From UBA2767 sp965228625 (GTDB taxonomy: Bacteria; Pseudomonadota; Alphaproteobacteria; Rhizobiales; Methyloligellaceae), in assembly GCA_965228625.1 (NCBI GenBank), contig OZ245829.1:186001-250000 (forward strand): a stretch of 64,000 bases of DNA, in the 5' to 3' direction. The notes beneath the pieces are model-generated. The model was not told the origin of the DNA. It was given only the letters and a program-made list of their open reading frames with translations, and searched no databases. This document shows, piece by piece, positions 51,041-59,819 of the stretch. Within the stretch, counting starts at the first letter, position 1, and each line of letters begins with the position of its first letter. A program made the position numbers and the translations under genes.

Positions 51041-51409
51041 CTACGCCGTGAAGGTCCCGCTTTCCCGCAGGACCACATAAAGGAAGTAGAGGACCGCAAA
51101 CACCCCGGCGAAGATAATCCCGGTTCGGCGGATCATGCGGCAGTAAGCGCAGTGCATCTGGCGGAAGTCCGGGTTTTTGGCCGCCTCCCAAAGGGCGTTG
51201 TGGGACGCGGTCGGATGGATGTCTTCATAATGCTTGTCGGCCCAGCCCTCCCATTGCTCGTTGGTAAAGCTCGGTTTGATCACCTTGCAGTTGGGGAAGA
51301 CGCGCGCGCCGAACCGTTGCTCGGCCTCGGACGCGAAGGCTTCCGCCCGCCGCGACAGGACCACGAACCAGGTCACGGCGAATGCGACAATGAAAAGGGC
51401 TGGAATCAC
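51041..51409 (-). CDS. Membrane-anchored hypothetical protein (122 aa)
   Basis: A 122-residue protein with a hydrophobic helix at each end (IPALFIVAFAVTWFVVL and TGIIFAGVFAVLYFLYVVL), and a polar middle with HCAYCRM, a C-x2-C pair that could bind a metal. GTG start at 51409. No family recognised. It lies 58 bases upstream of, and on the opposite side from, no obvious partner; the next gene on this strand is the DoxX protein. Confidence 0.65.
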   Translation of the reverse strand: MIPALFIVAFAVTWFVVLSRRAEAFASEAEQRFGARVFPNCKVIKPSFTNEQWEGWADKHYEDIHPTASHNALWEAAKNPDFRQMHCAYCRMIRRTGIIFAGVFAVLYFLYVVLRESGTFTA

Positions 51410-51467
51410 GGGGCCAACCCGTCAGTTTCCGTGGCGCAACGCACGCACGCGGGCATCTCGTGCAGCG

Positions 51468-51860
51468 CTATCGTTCGTTGCCGCGCATCGCGTCGACGCT
51501 CCACGGGCCGCCCCCGCGTGCGGAGAGATACAGGAAAACGAAGCAGTACATGATGGCGAGCTCGCCGCCGTTCAGCAGCGGGAAGAACCCTTTGGGTGCG
51601 TGGGCGATGAAATAGGCCGCCGCCATCAGCCCCGACAGCACGAAGGCGACGGGTCGGGTGAACAGGCCGATGACGATCAGCACGCCGCCAACGAGCTCCA
51701 GCATGCCGGCGATACCACTCATGCTGAAGGGCTCGACGCCGGTGTGCCGGGACTCCGGAAAGGCGAGAAACTTGGTGGTGCCGTGCTGCAGGAACAGCAG
51801 ACCGGTCATGATGCGCAGCACGCTCAACAACTGCGCGCTGTAGCCTTCGAGCATTTTCAT
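51468..51860 (-). CDS. DoxX-family membrane protein
   Basis: A 130-residue integral membrane protein with four helices and the DoxX pattern (LSVLRIMTGLLFLQHGTTKF ... GMLELVGGVLIVIGLFTRP). ATG 51860 follows GGAGAG; a much longer in-frame reading upstream crosses the repeat block and is rejected. DoxX-type proteins take part in redox or thiosulfate-quinone chemistry in some archaea; here function is unknown. Confidence 0.82.
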   Translation of the reverse strand: MKMLEGYSAQLLSVLRIMTGLLFLQHGTTKFLAFPESRHTGVEPFSMSGIAGMLELVGGVLIVIGLFTRPVAFVLSGLMAAAYFIAHAPKGFFPLLNGGELAIMYCFVFLYLSARGGGPWSVDAMRGNER

Positions 51861-52587
51861 GTGATGTGGCTCTCCTGAGGGCGGGAATGATTGCGCGGGC
51901 GCCGCACCGCGGGTTGTGCAAATCTTGCGCGGAGTCTGGCGGGTGCGCAACCGGTGTGGGGCGGGATTTCTGCTCGAATTTTGTGCGTGCCGCTGCGCCT
52001 TCACCGAAATTCCTGCGAAGGCAGGAATCGAGCTCGTTACGTCATCACCGGATACTCGCCTTCGCGGGGACAGGCCTGTTCCGGTGATCCATGCCGTGAC
52101 CACTCTGCACGGTGCACCGCCAATGGAATGGACCCCCGGGACGAGGCCCGGGGGTGACGGAGAGGAATCCAGTGCGGGCGTGCCCCATCCTACGCCGAAA
52201 AGACTGGATCCCGGATCGTGCGGCGGATCGAGCATGCGGACAGACCCGGCGCACGGGCCGCCGCGTGTCCGGGATTTCGAATATCTTCTGCTATCAAGCA
52301 ATCTGAAATTCCTGCGAAAGCAGGAATCCAGTCTGTAGGCTCGACCACACGTCATTCCCGTCCCCGCCTTCGCGGGTACAGGCTTCGGCCGGAATCCATT
52401 ACAGCCGTGCCCCATCCTACGCCGAAAAGACTGGATCCCGGATCGTGCGGCGGATCGAGCGCACGGGCAGACCCAAGACACAGGCCGCCGCGTGTCCGGG
52501 ATTTCAGATTTCTTCTGCTCTCAAGCCAACCGAAATTCCTGCGAAAGCAGGAATCCAGTGCTGCGTGATCTAGCAGGCGCCGCAGCC
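51861..52587. repeat. Repeat-rich intergenic block
   Basis: No gene. It holds REP palindromes at 52009-52028, 52308-52327 and 52535-52554, a CCCCCGGG/CCCGGGGG hairpin at 52133-52154, and a 152-base unit present twice (52181-52332 and 52408-52559, 227 bases apart). The first 53 bases of the two units are identical, the rest about 85% alike. Confidence 0.8.
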
Positions 52588-52749
52588 TCAAACGCCGGCG
52601 CGGCGGTCGGTCAGGATGCGCCGGTCGACGCCCGAGCGCCGCTCGCCCTGGGCCTGCTTGTCGGCTTCCGAGCGCCGGTCAGGTCCGCCCTGACGGCGGT
52701 CGTGCTCCGCGCGCCGGTCGCGCCCGGAGCGTTTGTCGGTCGATGCCAT
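52588..52749 (-). CDS. Small charged protein with repeated DRR motifs (53 aa)
   Basis: A 53-residue hydrophilic protein made largely of arginine/aspartate repeats: GRDRRAE, HDRRQG, PDRRSE, GERRSG, VDRRIL, TDRRAG. AAGGA precedes ATG 52749. Such tails occur at the start of some regulatory proteins and as stand-alone small proteins. Probably disordered; a nucleic-acid or acidic-lipid partner is possible. The longer frame is rejected. Confidence 0.6.
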   Translation of the reverse strand: MASTDKRSGRDRRAEHDRRQGGPDRRSEADKQAQGERRSGVDRRILTDRRAGV

Positions 52750-52899
52750 AGGTTGCCGTCCTTTTTCACCGTTCCTTCCCCAAGTCTCGCTTGGCAAGCT
52801 GAACGAAGGGTAAAGACCGAATGTCCGGACGTCCGCGTGCTTAAAGGGCGCTTGCGGAATTGCCGCGCATTTTAGCAACCGCGCGCGCAAAGGCGCGCC

Positions 52900-53061
52900 T
52901 CAGTAACTGCCCCGGCGCGGCGGTGTGGGCTGGGTCGTGTCGATCGGCTCGGCGCGCGCGCCGGCCTCGCGCTGGCAGCCGCCGATGGCGAGCCCGGTCA
53001 TGAGCAGCACCAGCGCCATGATGGATTTCAGGCCGGCGGTCGTGGTCAGCATCTTCTTCAT
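52900..53061 (-). CDS. Small lipoprotein (53 aa)
   Basis: A 53-residue precursor with a basic start (MKKML), hydrophobic core and lipobox LAIGGC (cleavage before C29), followed by a proline-rich mature part. GAGG lies nine bases before ATG 53061. The mature lipopeptide of about 25 residues is very short. Too short for a family match. Confidence 0.65.
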   Translation of the reverse strand: MKKMLTTTAGLKSIMALVLLMTGLAIGGCQREAGARAEPIDTTQPTPPRRGSY

Positions 53062-53386
53062 GGGGTTTCCCTCTTCGGTCTTTGTCGTCGCGTTTCAGGT
53101 CGTCGATAAAGCCCGGGCACGGGCGGTGCGCCGAACGCGGCGAACGGCCTTGGCTTTAAGAGGTGTTTGTGGACACGCGCCAGTCACAAGCGCGTGTCGG
53201 GTCCGTGTTGGGTTATTGCGTGTGGATCAGTGTGGTCATCCGTCCTTTCCGAAATTCCCGCGAAAGCGGGAATCCACTATCGCGTTCGTCGAACTGTTCC
53301 CTGGATCCCGGGTCACGTGGCGCGCGTTCCGCGCGCACCGCCCGGGATTTCATGTGTGAAGTTGCGGCAGCGAGCGTCTAAGTCCC
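53062..53386. repeat. Intergenic block with one REP palindrome
   Basis: No gene. ATTCCCGCGAAAGCGGGAAT at 53254-53273 is another member of the dispersed palindrome family, followed by CTGGATCCCGGGT, which also recurs in the other repeat blocks. Confidence 0.75.
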
Positions 53387-53734
53387 CTACTTCACCGGCG
53401 CACTGGTCTTCACCACCGGCACCGCCGTGGCCGTGGCCTGTGTTGTCGCCTCGCTCGCGACCGGCGTATCCGGTGGCGGCGCCTTCTTGGCGAGCTGCGG
53501 CGCCTCGCCCACGGGCGCGAGGCCGAGGGTGATGCCGCCGATCAGGGCAAAGCTCAGGCCCAGCGCAACGGCGAGCGCGAGGCGCGGGCCCAGCGGTTTC
53601 TTGGCGCGCGGCGGGGCGATGGGGCCGAGCGCATCACGTGGTGACGCCACGCCCGAAGGCGTGAGCGAACGATGGGGGGCGAGCGGCCCGGAGGGTATCA
53701 ACGTCGGGGTGGTTTTAAACGGCGTACGCGGCAT
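53387..53734 (-). CDS. Single-span membrane protein, proline/alanine-rich
   Basis: A 115-residue protein with one membrane helix (about residues 52-72, LALAVALGLSFALIGGITL) and proline/alanine-rich ends on both sides. GGGAGG lies before ATG 53734. The N-terminal half is basic and probably cytoplasmic, the C-terminal half periplasmic. No family recognised. Confidence 0.6.
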   Translation of the reverse strand: MPRTPFKTTPTLIPSGPLAPHRSLTPSGVASPRDALGPIAPPRAKKPLGPRLALAVALGLSFALIGGITLGLAPVGEAPQLAKKAPPPDTPVASEATTQATATAVPVVKTSAPVK

Positions 53735-54191
53735 GGGGGTTTCCTCCCGCAATAGGGCAGCGGTACGCCGGCGCGGGAGGCCGTCAGCGGGGCAAACTCC
53801 GGCTTGAAAGGAAAATCGACGCTCTCCGGGCCCCTGGCTGTCGCGTCATCGTCCCTCGCGCGTCCCTTCTGGAAACGCATGCGACACCAAGGGCGCGTCG
53901 ATCTTCACCGGGCTCCCCCTCCCCTTCTGGGGTCCGCCACACGATCGGTTGCGAGTCGGACGCTACGCAGACATTGCGGCGGGAGTGAGGGAGAGATGTG
54001 GCGGGAGTGTGCCGGGAAAACCGGTAGTGGAGAGGCCACGCTCCGGCGCCATCTGACTGAAACGCGGTGTCCCTGGGTGTGCCTAAGGGCCCGATTTGTA
54101 CCTAACGGCGGCACGGACCGCATCATCCATGTGCGCGTCGACGGAAAGTGCGACGTGGCTGCCGGGAAGACGTGAGCAGGGCCTTCCCGCC
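53735..54191. other. 450-base gap, no gene recognised
   Basis: No convincing frame, tRNA-like fold or repeat was seen on either strand. Confidence 0.5.
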
Positions 54192-54731
54192 CTAAAGCAT
54201 GCCCGGCGGCGTCGGGTTCATAGAGGCGCTCCGTGACGGCGGATGATATTTTAGGATCAACGGAACAAGACGTGATCGCTCCTGATCGACGCCGAGATAA
54301 TCGCGTGTTTGGATGTCAATCGGCCGCGTCCTGCGGGCGGGCAACAGATGCCAAAGCCTGTTCCGCAGCCGGTCTTTCCAGGTGTCGTTCGCGAACCGTT
54401 TCCGGTCCCAGCAAAGCAAGTTCAGCGTTGCACCGGCGTGCAGGCTTTCGATGTCAGCCCACGGGATCTCTTCCTTGCAGGTCCGGCTTTCATAAATGCC
54501 CGTCCTCGAGACGGTGAGGCGGTGCCGCAGCGGTCCGCGCCGGAACCTGTAGAAGTTCACGAGCGTCATGGCCGCAAGGGCCACAGTCATGAGCATGAGG
54601 AAGAGGTTCCTCGGTGCGTAGACGATCCAGATGCCGGTACACCCCGCCAGCCCCAAGAGCGGCCAGAACACATCGCCCGAAGTCGTCTCTTCGGTCATGG
54701 TGAGATCGATGTAGTCGGGCTCTGCGGTCAT
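54192..54731 (-). CDS. Membrane protein with C-terminal soluble domain (unknown)
   Basis: A 179-residue protein. Two hydrophobic helices (about 23-60) are followed by a soluble domain that might be a bacterial PH-like fold (LTVSRTGIYESRTCKEEIPWADIESLHAG). It is the last of four minus-strand genes in a stretch of lower G+C than the surroundings. No family is certain. Confidence 0.6.
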   Translation of the reverse strand: MTAEPDYIDLTMTEETTSGDVFWPLLGLAGCTGIWIVYAPRNLFLMLMTVALAAMTLVNFYRFRRGPLRHRLTVSRTGIYESRTCKEEIPWADIESLHAGATLNLLCWDRKRFANDTWKDRLRNRLWHLLPARRTRPIDIQTRDYLGVDQERSRLVPLILKYHPPSRSASMNPTPPGML

Positions 54732-54740
54732 GAACTTGAG

Positions 54741-55007
54741 CTAGAAAAGTGCAGCGCCGGCGACCAAAAAGACCAGTCCAATAGCAAACTGTAAGACCGC
54801 CACAATGAAGCGTCCCCGCCCCTTGACGATGTCTCGCGGGTCGCCGCCCGGATAGCGGTCGTATATCGGGTTGTTTTGCCATTTCTTTGGGACTTCGTCG
54901 AAGTTCCAGCCGTTGCGTTTGTAGTAGCGGTAGTCACGCAAACCGATATAGCCGCTCGATACGACAAGCGACGCACCCATCGCAGATAGTCCAATGGCTT
55001 CGGTCAT
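54741..55007 (-). CDS. Two-helix membrane protein (88 aa)
   Basis: An 88-residue protein with hydrophobic helices at both ends and a tyrosine-rich polar loop (RDYRYYKRNGWNFDE). ATG 55007 has CAGGGG upstream. It is nine bases before the next gene in the same unit. Unknown family. Confidence 0.6.
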   Translation of the reverse strand: MTEAIGLSAMGASLVVSSGYIGLRDYRYYKRNGWNFDEVPKKWQNNPIYDRYPGGDPRDIVKGRGRFIVAVLQFAIGLVFLVAGAALF

Positions 55008-55024
55008 ACCCCTGCTCCCGCCCC

Positions 55025-55306
55025 TCATCTGTCCCCAAGGATTATCAGGAGGACGGAGCACACCGCCACGAGGATCAATGAGTACATCAACACCTTTCCG
55101 CCGTAACCATAGTGTTTGGGTTCGTCCGGGTCAGGTCTGTTCCCAAGACGGAAAAGACGCTCAATCCTTGTGATCGCGAAGTCGGTTCTGTACTTGATCA
55201 GAGTCGATAGACCGGCCTTCATCCAGTGGGAAAACATTGCGCCAAGCGCCCCAACGAACCCGACGAACCACAACACGAGAACGATGTTTTCCACCCACTG
55301 CATCAT
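55025..55306 (-). CDS. Two-helix membrane protein (93 aa)
   Basis: A 93-residue protein with hydrophobic helices at 5-27 and 70-91 and a basic/acidic middle. It has the same layout as the preceding 88-residue protein and lies 17 bases away in the same unit; the two may work together at the membrane. Unknown family. Confidence 0.6.
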   Translation of the reverse strand: MMQWVENIVLVLWFVGFVGALGAMFSHWMKAGLSTLIKYRTDFAITRIERLFRLGNRPDPDEPKHYGYGGKVLMYSLILVAVCSVLLIILGDR

Positions 55307-55307
55307 C

Positions 55308-56129
55308 TCACTTGATCAGCTCCGCCCACTTCCCGTTCTTGCCTAGCTCCTCGTAGTGTTCTTTCTTCTCCGTCCATGCGTAACGACTAAGGCGCACCCA
55401 CCGTGGGATTTTGCCAATTCGGTTTGAGCCCACGAGGACGCCGACCTGACGGCGGGCGTGATCCGGCTGAGCTTTTTCTGGTTTCCCAGTCTGTTTCGCC
55501 TGTATCCTCACTGGTTGAGAGGGTCTCATGATCCGAATGACAGGCCGGAAAACTCGACGAAGCACCAATCTGAAGATCTCAAAACCGCCCTTAGCGACCT
55601 TGAACCACAACGGACGGTTCGCTCGTCGTTCAAATAGCTGTCTCATCACCTCATCGGTTGGCCAATGATGGGTATGACCGACCGCATCAATCAGCGTCCC
55701 TGGCAACGGCCCGTCAAAAGTACGCGCTGCGCAAACGCCTAGCTTCGATAAGCAGGCAACGAGGTCTTCGTCGACGGGAGACGGATACATGATCTCCGTA
55801 ACTTCGATAAGCGCCAATACCACCGTATCGTAGCTGCAGCCCCTGTCCTTGTTTTCAGTCGCGATGCGTTTGAACTCGTCCGGCGTACAGGTGAACGCGT
55901 AGCGTGCTCCAATCTTGTCCAGAGGCTTCAAGATGCCGAGTTTCGCCAGAACGCCGGCCGGTATCTGGTACTGGGACGAACTCCACGAATGGATTTGGTT
56001 AGGATGCGTATCCAGACGCCAGTATTTGTGGACATGGCGTGCCAGGACATCCACCAATCCCTCGTAGCTCGTGTCGACCTTTTCGCCTGTTTCCATTTCA
56101 ACCCATCGCGCGGCTGGTCGGTCGGTCAT
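55308..56129 (-). CDS. Hypothetical soluble protein of the low-G+C unit (273 aa)
   Basis: A 273-residue protein with no signal peptide or membrane helix, rich in basic residues in its last 100 (RIMRPSQPVRIQAKQTGK ... RRQVGVLVGSNRIGK). It contains a short SWSSSQYQIPAGVLAKL segment and six cysteines in no clear pattern. ATG 56129 is used; a TTG three codons earlier is possible. It heads the four-gene unit. Base composition lower than neighbours (one 60-base line counted at 52% G+C) hints at transfer. No family recognised. Confidence 0.55.
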   Translation of the reverse strand: MTDRPAARWVEMETGEKVDTSYEGLVDVLARHVHKYWRLDTHPNQIHSWSSSQYQIPAGVLAKLGILKPLDKIGARYAFTCTPDEFKRIATENKDRGCSYDTVVLALIEVTEIMYPSPVDEDLVACLSKLGVCAARTFDGPLPGTLIDAVGHTHHWPTDEVMRQLFERRANRPLWFKVAKGGFEIFRLVLRRVFRPVIRIMRPSQPVRIQAKQTGKPEKAQPDHARRQVGVLVGSNRIGKIPRWVRLSRYAWTEKKEHYEELGKNGKWAELIK

Positions 56130-56255
56130 GTCGTTCAACCGGCTTAGCCCACGCTGACTGCCCCGTCATTTCATTTACAGGCTTGTCGCCTGCGCAGATT
56201 ACCCTAATGTCCTCTTGCGGCTATGGGCATTCCTTTACTTCCCGGAGACACAGAA

Positions 56256-56897
56256 ATGCGCCGGTTTGTCTTGTTGCAACTTACGCGTGTGGTTTGCGTT
56301 GCGGCGCTTCTTGTGTTGGCCGCCCCGGCCCTCGCCGAACGCTGGACCACGGAACAGATCGCCGGCGAATACGCGATCGACGTGCCCAGGAACTGGGACG
56401 TGAAGTCCGAAGCCTACAGGAAACAACTGTTCGGCGGACTTCACCAAAAGCGGAAGACCCGCCTCCTGAAACTCACCGAACTCGTTTTCATGGCCGAGCT
56501 GAAGAATGCGCAAGGCGTGCAGATTGGCCTTGTCCTTGTCGAGGCTGAATCACCCCACAATCCTCGATCGTACGACAGAATGGCCAAGGCCTCGATGAAG
56601 ACGCTGGAGAGGTTCTCCAGTGCATTGCTTGAAAGCAACAGGCCTAGATACCAGAAGCAGGGATTTGAGTTTGTCGAACCATTCACGCCGGAAAAGTTCA
56701 AGGCCGGCAAGCATGACGCCGTGATGTTCGCGCGCCGTTGGAAGAAACTGTCGGGACACAGCGTTTTCGTGCGCAATATCTATGTTCTGAACGGCGAAAA
56801 GAGCCTCCAGGTATTGATCATGCACGACGAGAGGTACCCCAAGCTGAAGGCGGTCACCGACCGCATCGTCGCCAGTGTCCGCGACCGGGCGGAGTGA
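56256..56897 (+). CDS. Secreted hypothetical protein (213 aa)
   Basis: A 213-residue precursor with a Sec signal peptide (cleavage after ALA, residue 27). GGAG lies eight bases before ATG 56256. The mature domain (YAIDVPRNWDVKSEAYR ... VTDRIVASVRDRAE) resembles small alpha/beta proteins such as DUF1795/PsbP-like domains of unknown role. Its stop codon directly abuts the stop of the next, converging gene. Confidence 0.65.
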   Translation: MRRFVLLQLTRVVCVAALLVLAAPALAERWTTEQIAGEYAIDVPRNWDVKSEAYRKQLFGGLHQKRKTRLLKLTELVFMAELKNAQGVQIGLVLVEAESPHNPRSYDRMAKASMKTLERFSSALLESNRPRYQKQGFEFVEPFTPEKFKAGKHDAVMFARRWKKLSGHSVFVRNIYVLNGEKSLQVLIMHDERYPKLKAVTDRIVASVRDRAE

Positions 56898-57413
56898 CTA
56901 CTGGCACTGCCGGGATGCTTCAGTGAGCATCGGCATCAGGGTGTCCTGAACCACCGAGGTGAGCACGTCCTTGTTCTTTTCCCCTATTTCGGCAGAGATC
57001 GTGTTTTGGGAACTTCTGAACCTGCCGATGGCAGACGTGCACTTTTCCCGTTGGGTGTACAGACAATTCATCTCCTGAACGGAAAAATGCTCTGCGTAAA
57101 CCGCACCCATGTTCGTGTCCCAGGTCTGGCGGTGTTGGTCCATGGACTTGAACAAGTTAGCCTTGAGCATTTGAGTGGCGCGCTCAACACCACACTTGTT
57201 GATGATGGTCTTCATTGTCGTGGTCTTGGCGATCACGTTCATCGCCAATTGCTGCAGGTTCTTGGTCATGCCGGTCTTTTGAACGAAATCGACGCCGTTC
57301 TTTATCTCGACGCGTTCTGACTGGGCGTGCGACGGGTTGGCAAAGAACAGTAGCCCGCCAACCGCGAGGGCCGGTGCCACAATATAAGCATGTCCTGTCC
57401 GAATATCTTTCAT
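56898..57413 (-). CDS. Secreted hypothetical protein (171 aa)
   Basis: A 171-residue precursor with a signal peptide (ATG 57413, cleavage near SHA at about 30). The mature protein is helical with four cysteines (in INKCGVER, EMNCLYTQ, REKCTSA and SRQCQ). It converges on the previous gene with no base between the two stop codons. No family recognised. Confidence 0.65.
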   Translation of the reverse strand: MKDIRTGHAYIVAPALAVGGLLFFANPSHAQSERVEIKNGVDFVQKTGMTKNLQQLAMNVIAKTTTMKTIINKCGVERATQMLKANLFKSMDQHRQTWDTNMGAVYAEHFSVQEMNCLYTQREKCTSAIGRFRSSQNTISAEIGEKNKDVLTSVVQDTLMPMLTEASRQCQ

Positions 57414-57717
57414 GTGATGATCTTGCACACAATTTCGACCCGTGCATCAGTTTATATGTATTGGGCTGTTATTTTTCTCGCATTTCGGAAAACAGGATGA
57501 ACAAACCGAGGCAGAAACTGCCTTCTCCATCTCGGTTCAATTACATGCAGGCCTTTTTTCCCATGAGACGCTGCGCAGGCAGACGCTGCACGCGACCAGG
57601 TGCTTGATAGCCGAAACACGCTCCGCGCCTCTGTCATCAATCCGATTCACTGTTTCCTTACAGTGCCTGAGTGCATTATGCGCAGGCGTGAAGGAAATCG
57701 CCGAGGGAGTTGATGAC
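57414..57717. other. 300-base A+T-rich gap
   Basis: Contains possible promoters for both flanking genes (TTTATATG, TTATTTTT). One frame of 36 residues at 57497 lacks a Shine-Dalgarno and is not accepted. Confidence 0.5.
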
Positions 57718-57852
57718 ATGCGTGCCAAGTCGTTTCTGTTGCTCGCCCTCGCTTTCCTGGTCGGAGCTTTGGGCGGCGCGGTGCTCGGACCGGAGATGAA
57801 TGTCGGTAAGTCGGCATCAGTGGCGCTGTCCGAATCCGGTCCTGAGGGGTAG
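57718..57852 (+). CDS. Small membrane/secreted protein (44 aa)
   Basis: A 44-residue protein with one hydrophobic helix (MRAKSFLLLALAFLVGALGG) and a short polar tail. GGGAG lies nine bases before ATG 57718. Could be an exported peptide or a single-span membrane protein. Confidence 0.5.
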   Translation: MRAKSFLLLALAFLVGALGGAVLGPEMNVGKSASVALSESGPEG

Positions 57853-57933
57853 CCATCGCGCCGCGCCGGTCCAATGGCGCCCAAGTGAGCGCGCGACAGC
57901 TACCACTCCCCTTTGGTCCCTCCCAATCGGCCC

Positions 57934-57950
57934 CGCGTCCTGCTAAACGA
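57934..57950 (+). promoter_or_regulatory. Promoter-like element shared by two genes (copy 1)
   Basis: CGCGTCCTGCTAAACGA, identical to 60605-60621. TGCTAAAC resembles an extended -10; transcription would start next to the ATG at 57957, giving a leaderless message. Confidence 0.4.
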
Positions 57951-57956
57951 CACTCC

Positions 57957-58367
57957 ATGACGCTCCGCACCCGACAAGCGCTGCAGGCGGCGGGCGTGTT
58001 CTGCGCGATCGCCCTCGGCGTCTATCTCGCCGTCAACCTGTTCGTCACCACGCTGCCGTCTCTGATGCACTGGTTCGTGGCGCCGGCGCTGGTGAGCCTG
58101 TGGCTGACCGCGTTCGTCATCTGGCGGCTGCTGTTCCGGCAACCGGCGGACGGCATCCTTCGCGCGATCCCGGCCGGTATCCTGATCGCCAATCTCTGGC
58201 CGCTTCCCCTGGCTGTCGGGGTGTTCATGGGCGGACTGGGTCTCCCCGGCATCCTCAACCTCGCAAACTACACGCCCGTCTTCCTCGCCCGCGCCCTGCT
58301 CTTCTCGGTTCCCTATATTCTGATTGCCGGTCTCATCCGCTGGTGGCAGGTGAAGCGGATGGGCTGA
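57957..58367 (+). CDS. Four-helix membrane protein of unknown function
   Basis: A 136-residue integral membrane protein with about four hydrophobic segments. No Shine-Dalgarno precedes ATG 57957, but a shared promoter-like element ends six bases upstream, which supports a leaderless start; a GTG at 57885 is less likely. No family recognised. Confidence 0.6.
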   Translation: MTLRTRQALQAAGVFCAIALGVYLAVNLFVTTLPSLMHWFVAPALVSLWLTAFVIWRLLFRQPADGILRAIPAGILIANLWPLPLAVGVFMGGLGLPGILNLANYTPVFLARALLFSVPYILIAGLIRWWQVKRMG

Positions 58368-58388
58368 CCATGACGATGACACGGCGCG

Positions 58389-58802
58389 TCAGCATGCGTG
58401 CGTCTTGGCATTGATTTGCCGGACGATGATTTCCCGCAGGACATCCAGATCGACATCGTCCAGCTTGTTGATGTAGAGGCAGGCAACCGATTTCCTGTGC
58501 TTGCCCAATCGGGCATAGAGCTCAGCGGCGCCTTCAAACTCGTCGCCGACATAGAAGGTCATGTTTGCCTTGCGGGGCGAGAAGCACGCCGCCGGCATAT
58601 CCCCTTCCCGGCCGCTTTCGTACTTGTAGTGCCGTGACCCGAAACCGATGATCGACGGTCCCCACATGACCGGCGGGAGCCCGGTGATTTCCTTGTACAT
58701 CTCAAGGGCGACCAGGGCGTCCGACCGACGCCGCGCATTCTCGATCCCGGCGATGAAGTCTTCGACGGACGCGGAGGTGGGCCTGGTCTTGTTGTCCGCC
58801 AT
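58389..58802 (-). CDS. DUF1801-domain protein
   Basis: A 137-residue protein with the DUF1801 (YdhG-like) domain, a two-layer fold of unknown role (VEDFIAGIENARRRSDALVALEMYKEITG and VGDEFEGAAELYARLGKH). It is convergent with the previous gene. Predicted cytoplasmic. Confidence 0.8.
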   Translation of the reverse strand: MADNKTRPTSASVEDFIAGIENARRRSDALVALEMYKEITGLPPVMWGPSIIGFGSRHYKYESGREGDMPAACFSPRKANMTFYVGDEFEGAAELYARLGKHRKSVACLYINKLDDVDLDVLREIIVRQINAKTHAC

Positions 58803-59005
58803 ATCGGTTTCCTCTTGGTGGGCGCCAGTTGACTAACGGCTACGCGAGAAGCCGCCATGAAATACGACATAGGCGGCAGGAATATAACTGTCGGCGGCCT
58901 CTTTTCTTCCACCCTGCGCTGTCCGTTCGCCGAAAACTGACGCTATAGTAGTGTCTTGAGTACCCGTCGGGGTTGTGTGTCGACGGCGATGTCGCGGGAG
59001 ATGAC

Positions 59006-59689
59006 ATGTTCGGAATTGATCTGTCGGGGCTGATCGAGCGTCACAGCATTTTCATCGAAGTGCTGGGTTACACCGCGGCGGCGCTTGCCCTCGCCGCCAA
59101 CGCCATGAAGACGATGATCCCGCTGCGCATCATGAGCATCATCGCCAGCGTGTTGTTCATAGGCTATGGCTTCCTGCTGCCCTCCTACCCACAGGCGCTG
59201 GTGCATTGCGTGCTGCTGCCGCTGCACACGCTGCGCCTGAAACAGATGACCGGGCTCATCGCCGACGTGAGGAAGTCCGCCGGCGGCGACCTCGCCCTCG
59301 ATGCGTTGCTGCCCTATGCCAAGACACGCCCGGCGAAGGCCGGCGAGACCGTGTTCGCCAAGGGCGACGACGCCGAGAGCATGTATTACACCCGGAGCGG
59401 TCGCTACGAGCTGGTGGAGATCGGCGTGGACATCTCGCCCGGGCAGGTCGTCGGCGAGATCGGCCTCGTCGAGGAGGACAACCGGCGTACCCAGACGTTC
59501 AGATGCGTGGAGGACGGCGAGCTGCTCGCCATCAGCTACGACCGCGTCAAGGAGCTCTATTTCCAGAACCCCCAATTCGGCTTTCACTTTCTGAACCTCA
59601 TCTCCAAGCGCCTGATGGCCAACAACGCCAGGCTCGTGGCCGAGGTGGAGAAGCTGCGCGCGGAACAAGGGGTGAAGGCGGAGGCGTAA
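59006..59689 (+). CDS. Membrane-anchored cyclic-nucleotide-binding-fold protein, paralog 1
   Basis: A 227-residue protein. The N-terminal half has two or three hydrophobic segments (IFIEVLGYTAAALALAANAM and IIASVLFIGYGFLLPSYPQALVH). The C-terminal half (about 105-215) is a CNB/Crp-type sensor domain with the phosphate-binding-cassette region GQVVGEIGLVEEDNRRTQTF. The key arginine of cAMP-binding cassettes is present in the RRT stretch, but binding is unproven. GGGAG precedes ATG 59006. A close paralog follows 130 bases downstream. Confidence 0.75.
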   Translation: MFGIDLSGLIERHSIFIEVLGYTAAALALAANAMKTMIPLRIMSIIASVLFIGYGFLLPSYPQALVHCVLLPLHTLRLKQMTGLIADVRKSAGGDLALDALLPYAKTRPAKAGETVFAKGDDAESMYYTRSGRYELVEIGVDISPGQVVGEIGLVEEDNRRTQTFRCVEDGELLAISYDRVKELYFQNPQFGFHFLNLISKRLMANNARLVAEVEKLRAEQGVKAEA

Positions 59690-59819
59690 GGGGCAAATGA
59701 CCCGCTTCTCACCTCTCCGCGCCGCCGTCTGTCCGTCATCGAAGGAATAACGCTAAGCTGTCTCCTTGCAGGCGCCGGGCCGGTGCCCGTGCACCGCCTG
59801 TCTTGCGATTGGGGGAGAC

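Noticed and set aside
51468..52481. A 337-residue minus-strand reading ending in DoxX
   Set aside because: The extra 207 residues cross the repeat block and are translated palindromes; the true start is at 51860.
52009..52554. A CRISPR array in the repeat block
   Set aside because: Repeats are palindromic, unequally spaced and part of a dispersed family; no regular spacers and no cas genes.
53735..54191. A possible RNA gene in the gap
   Set aside because: No cloverleaf, conserved motif or terminator found by eye.
57497..57607. A 36-residue frame in the A+T-rich gap
   Set aside because: No Shine-Dalgarno and no similarity; likely chance.
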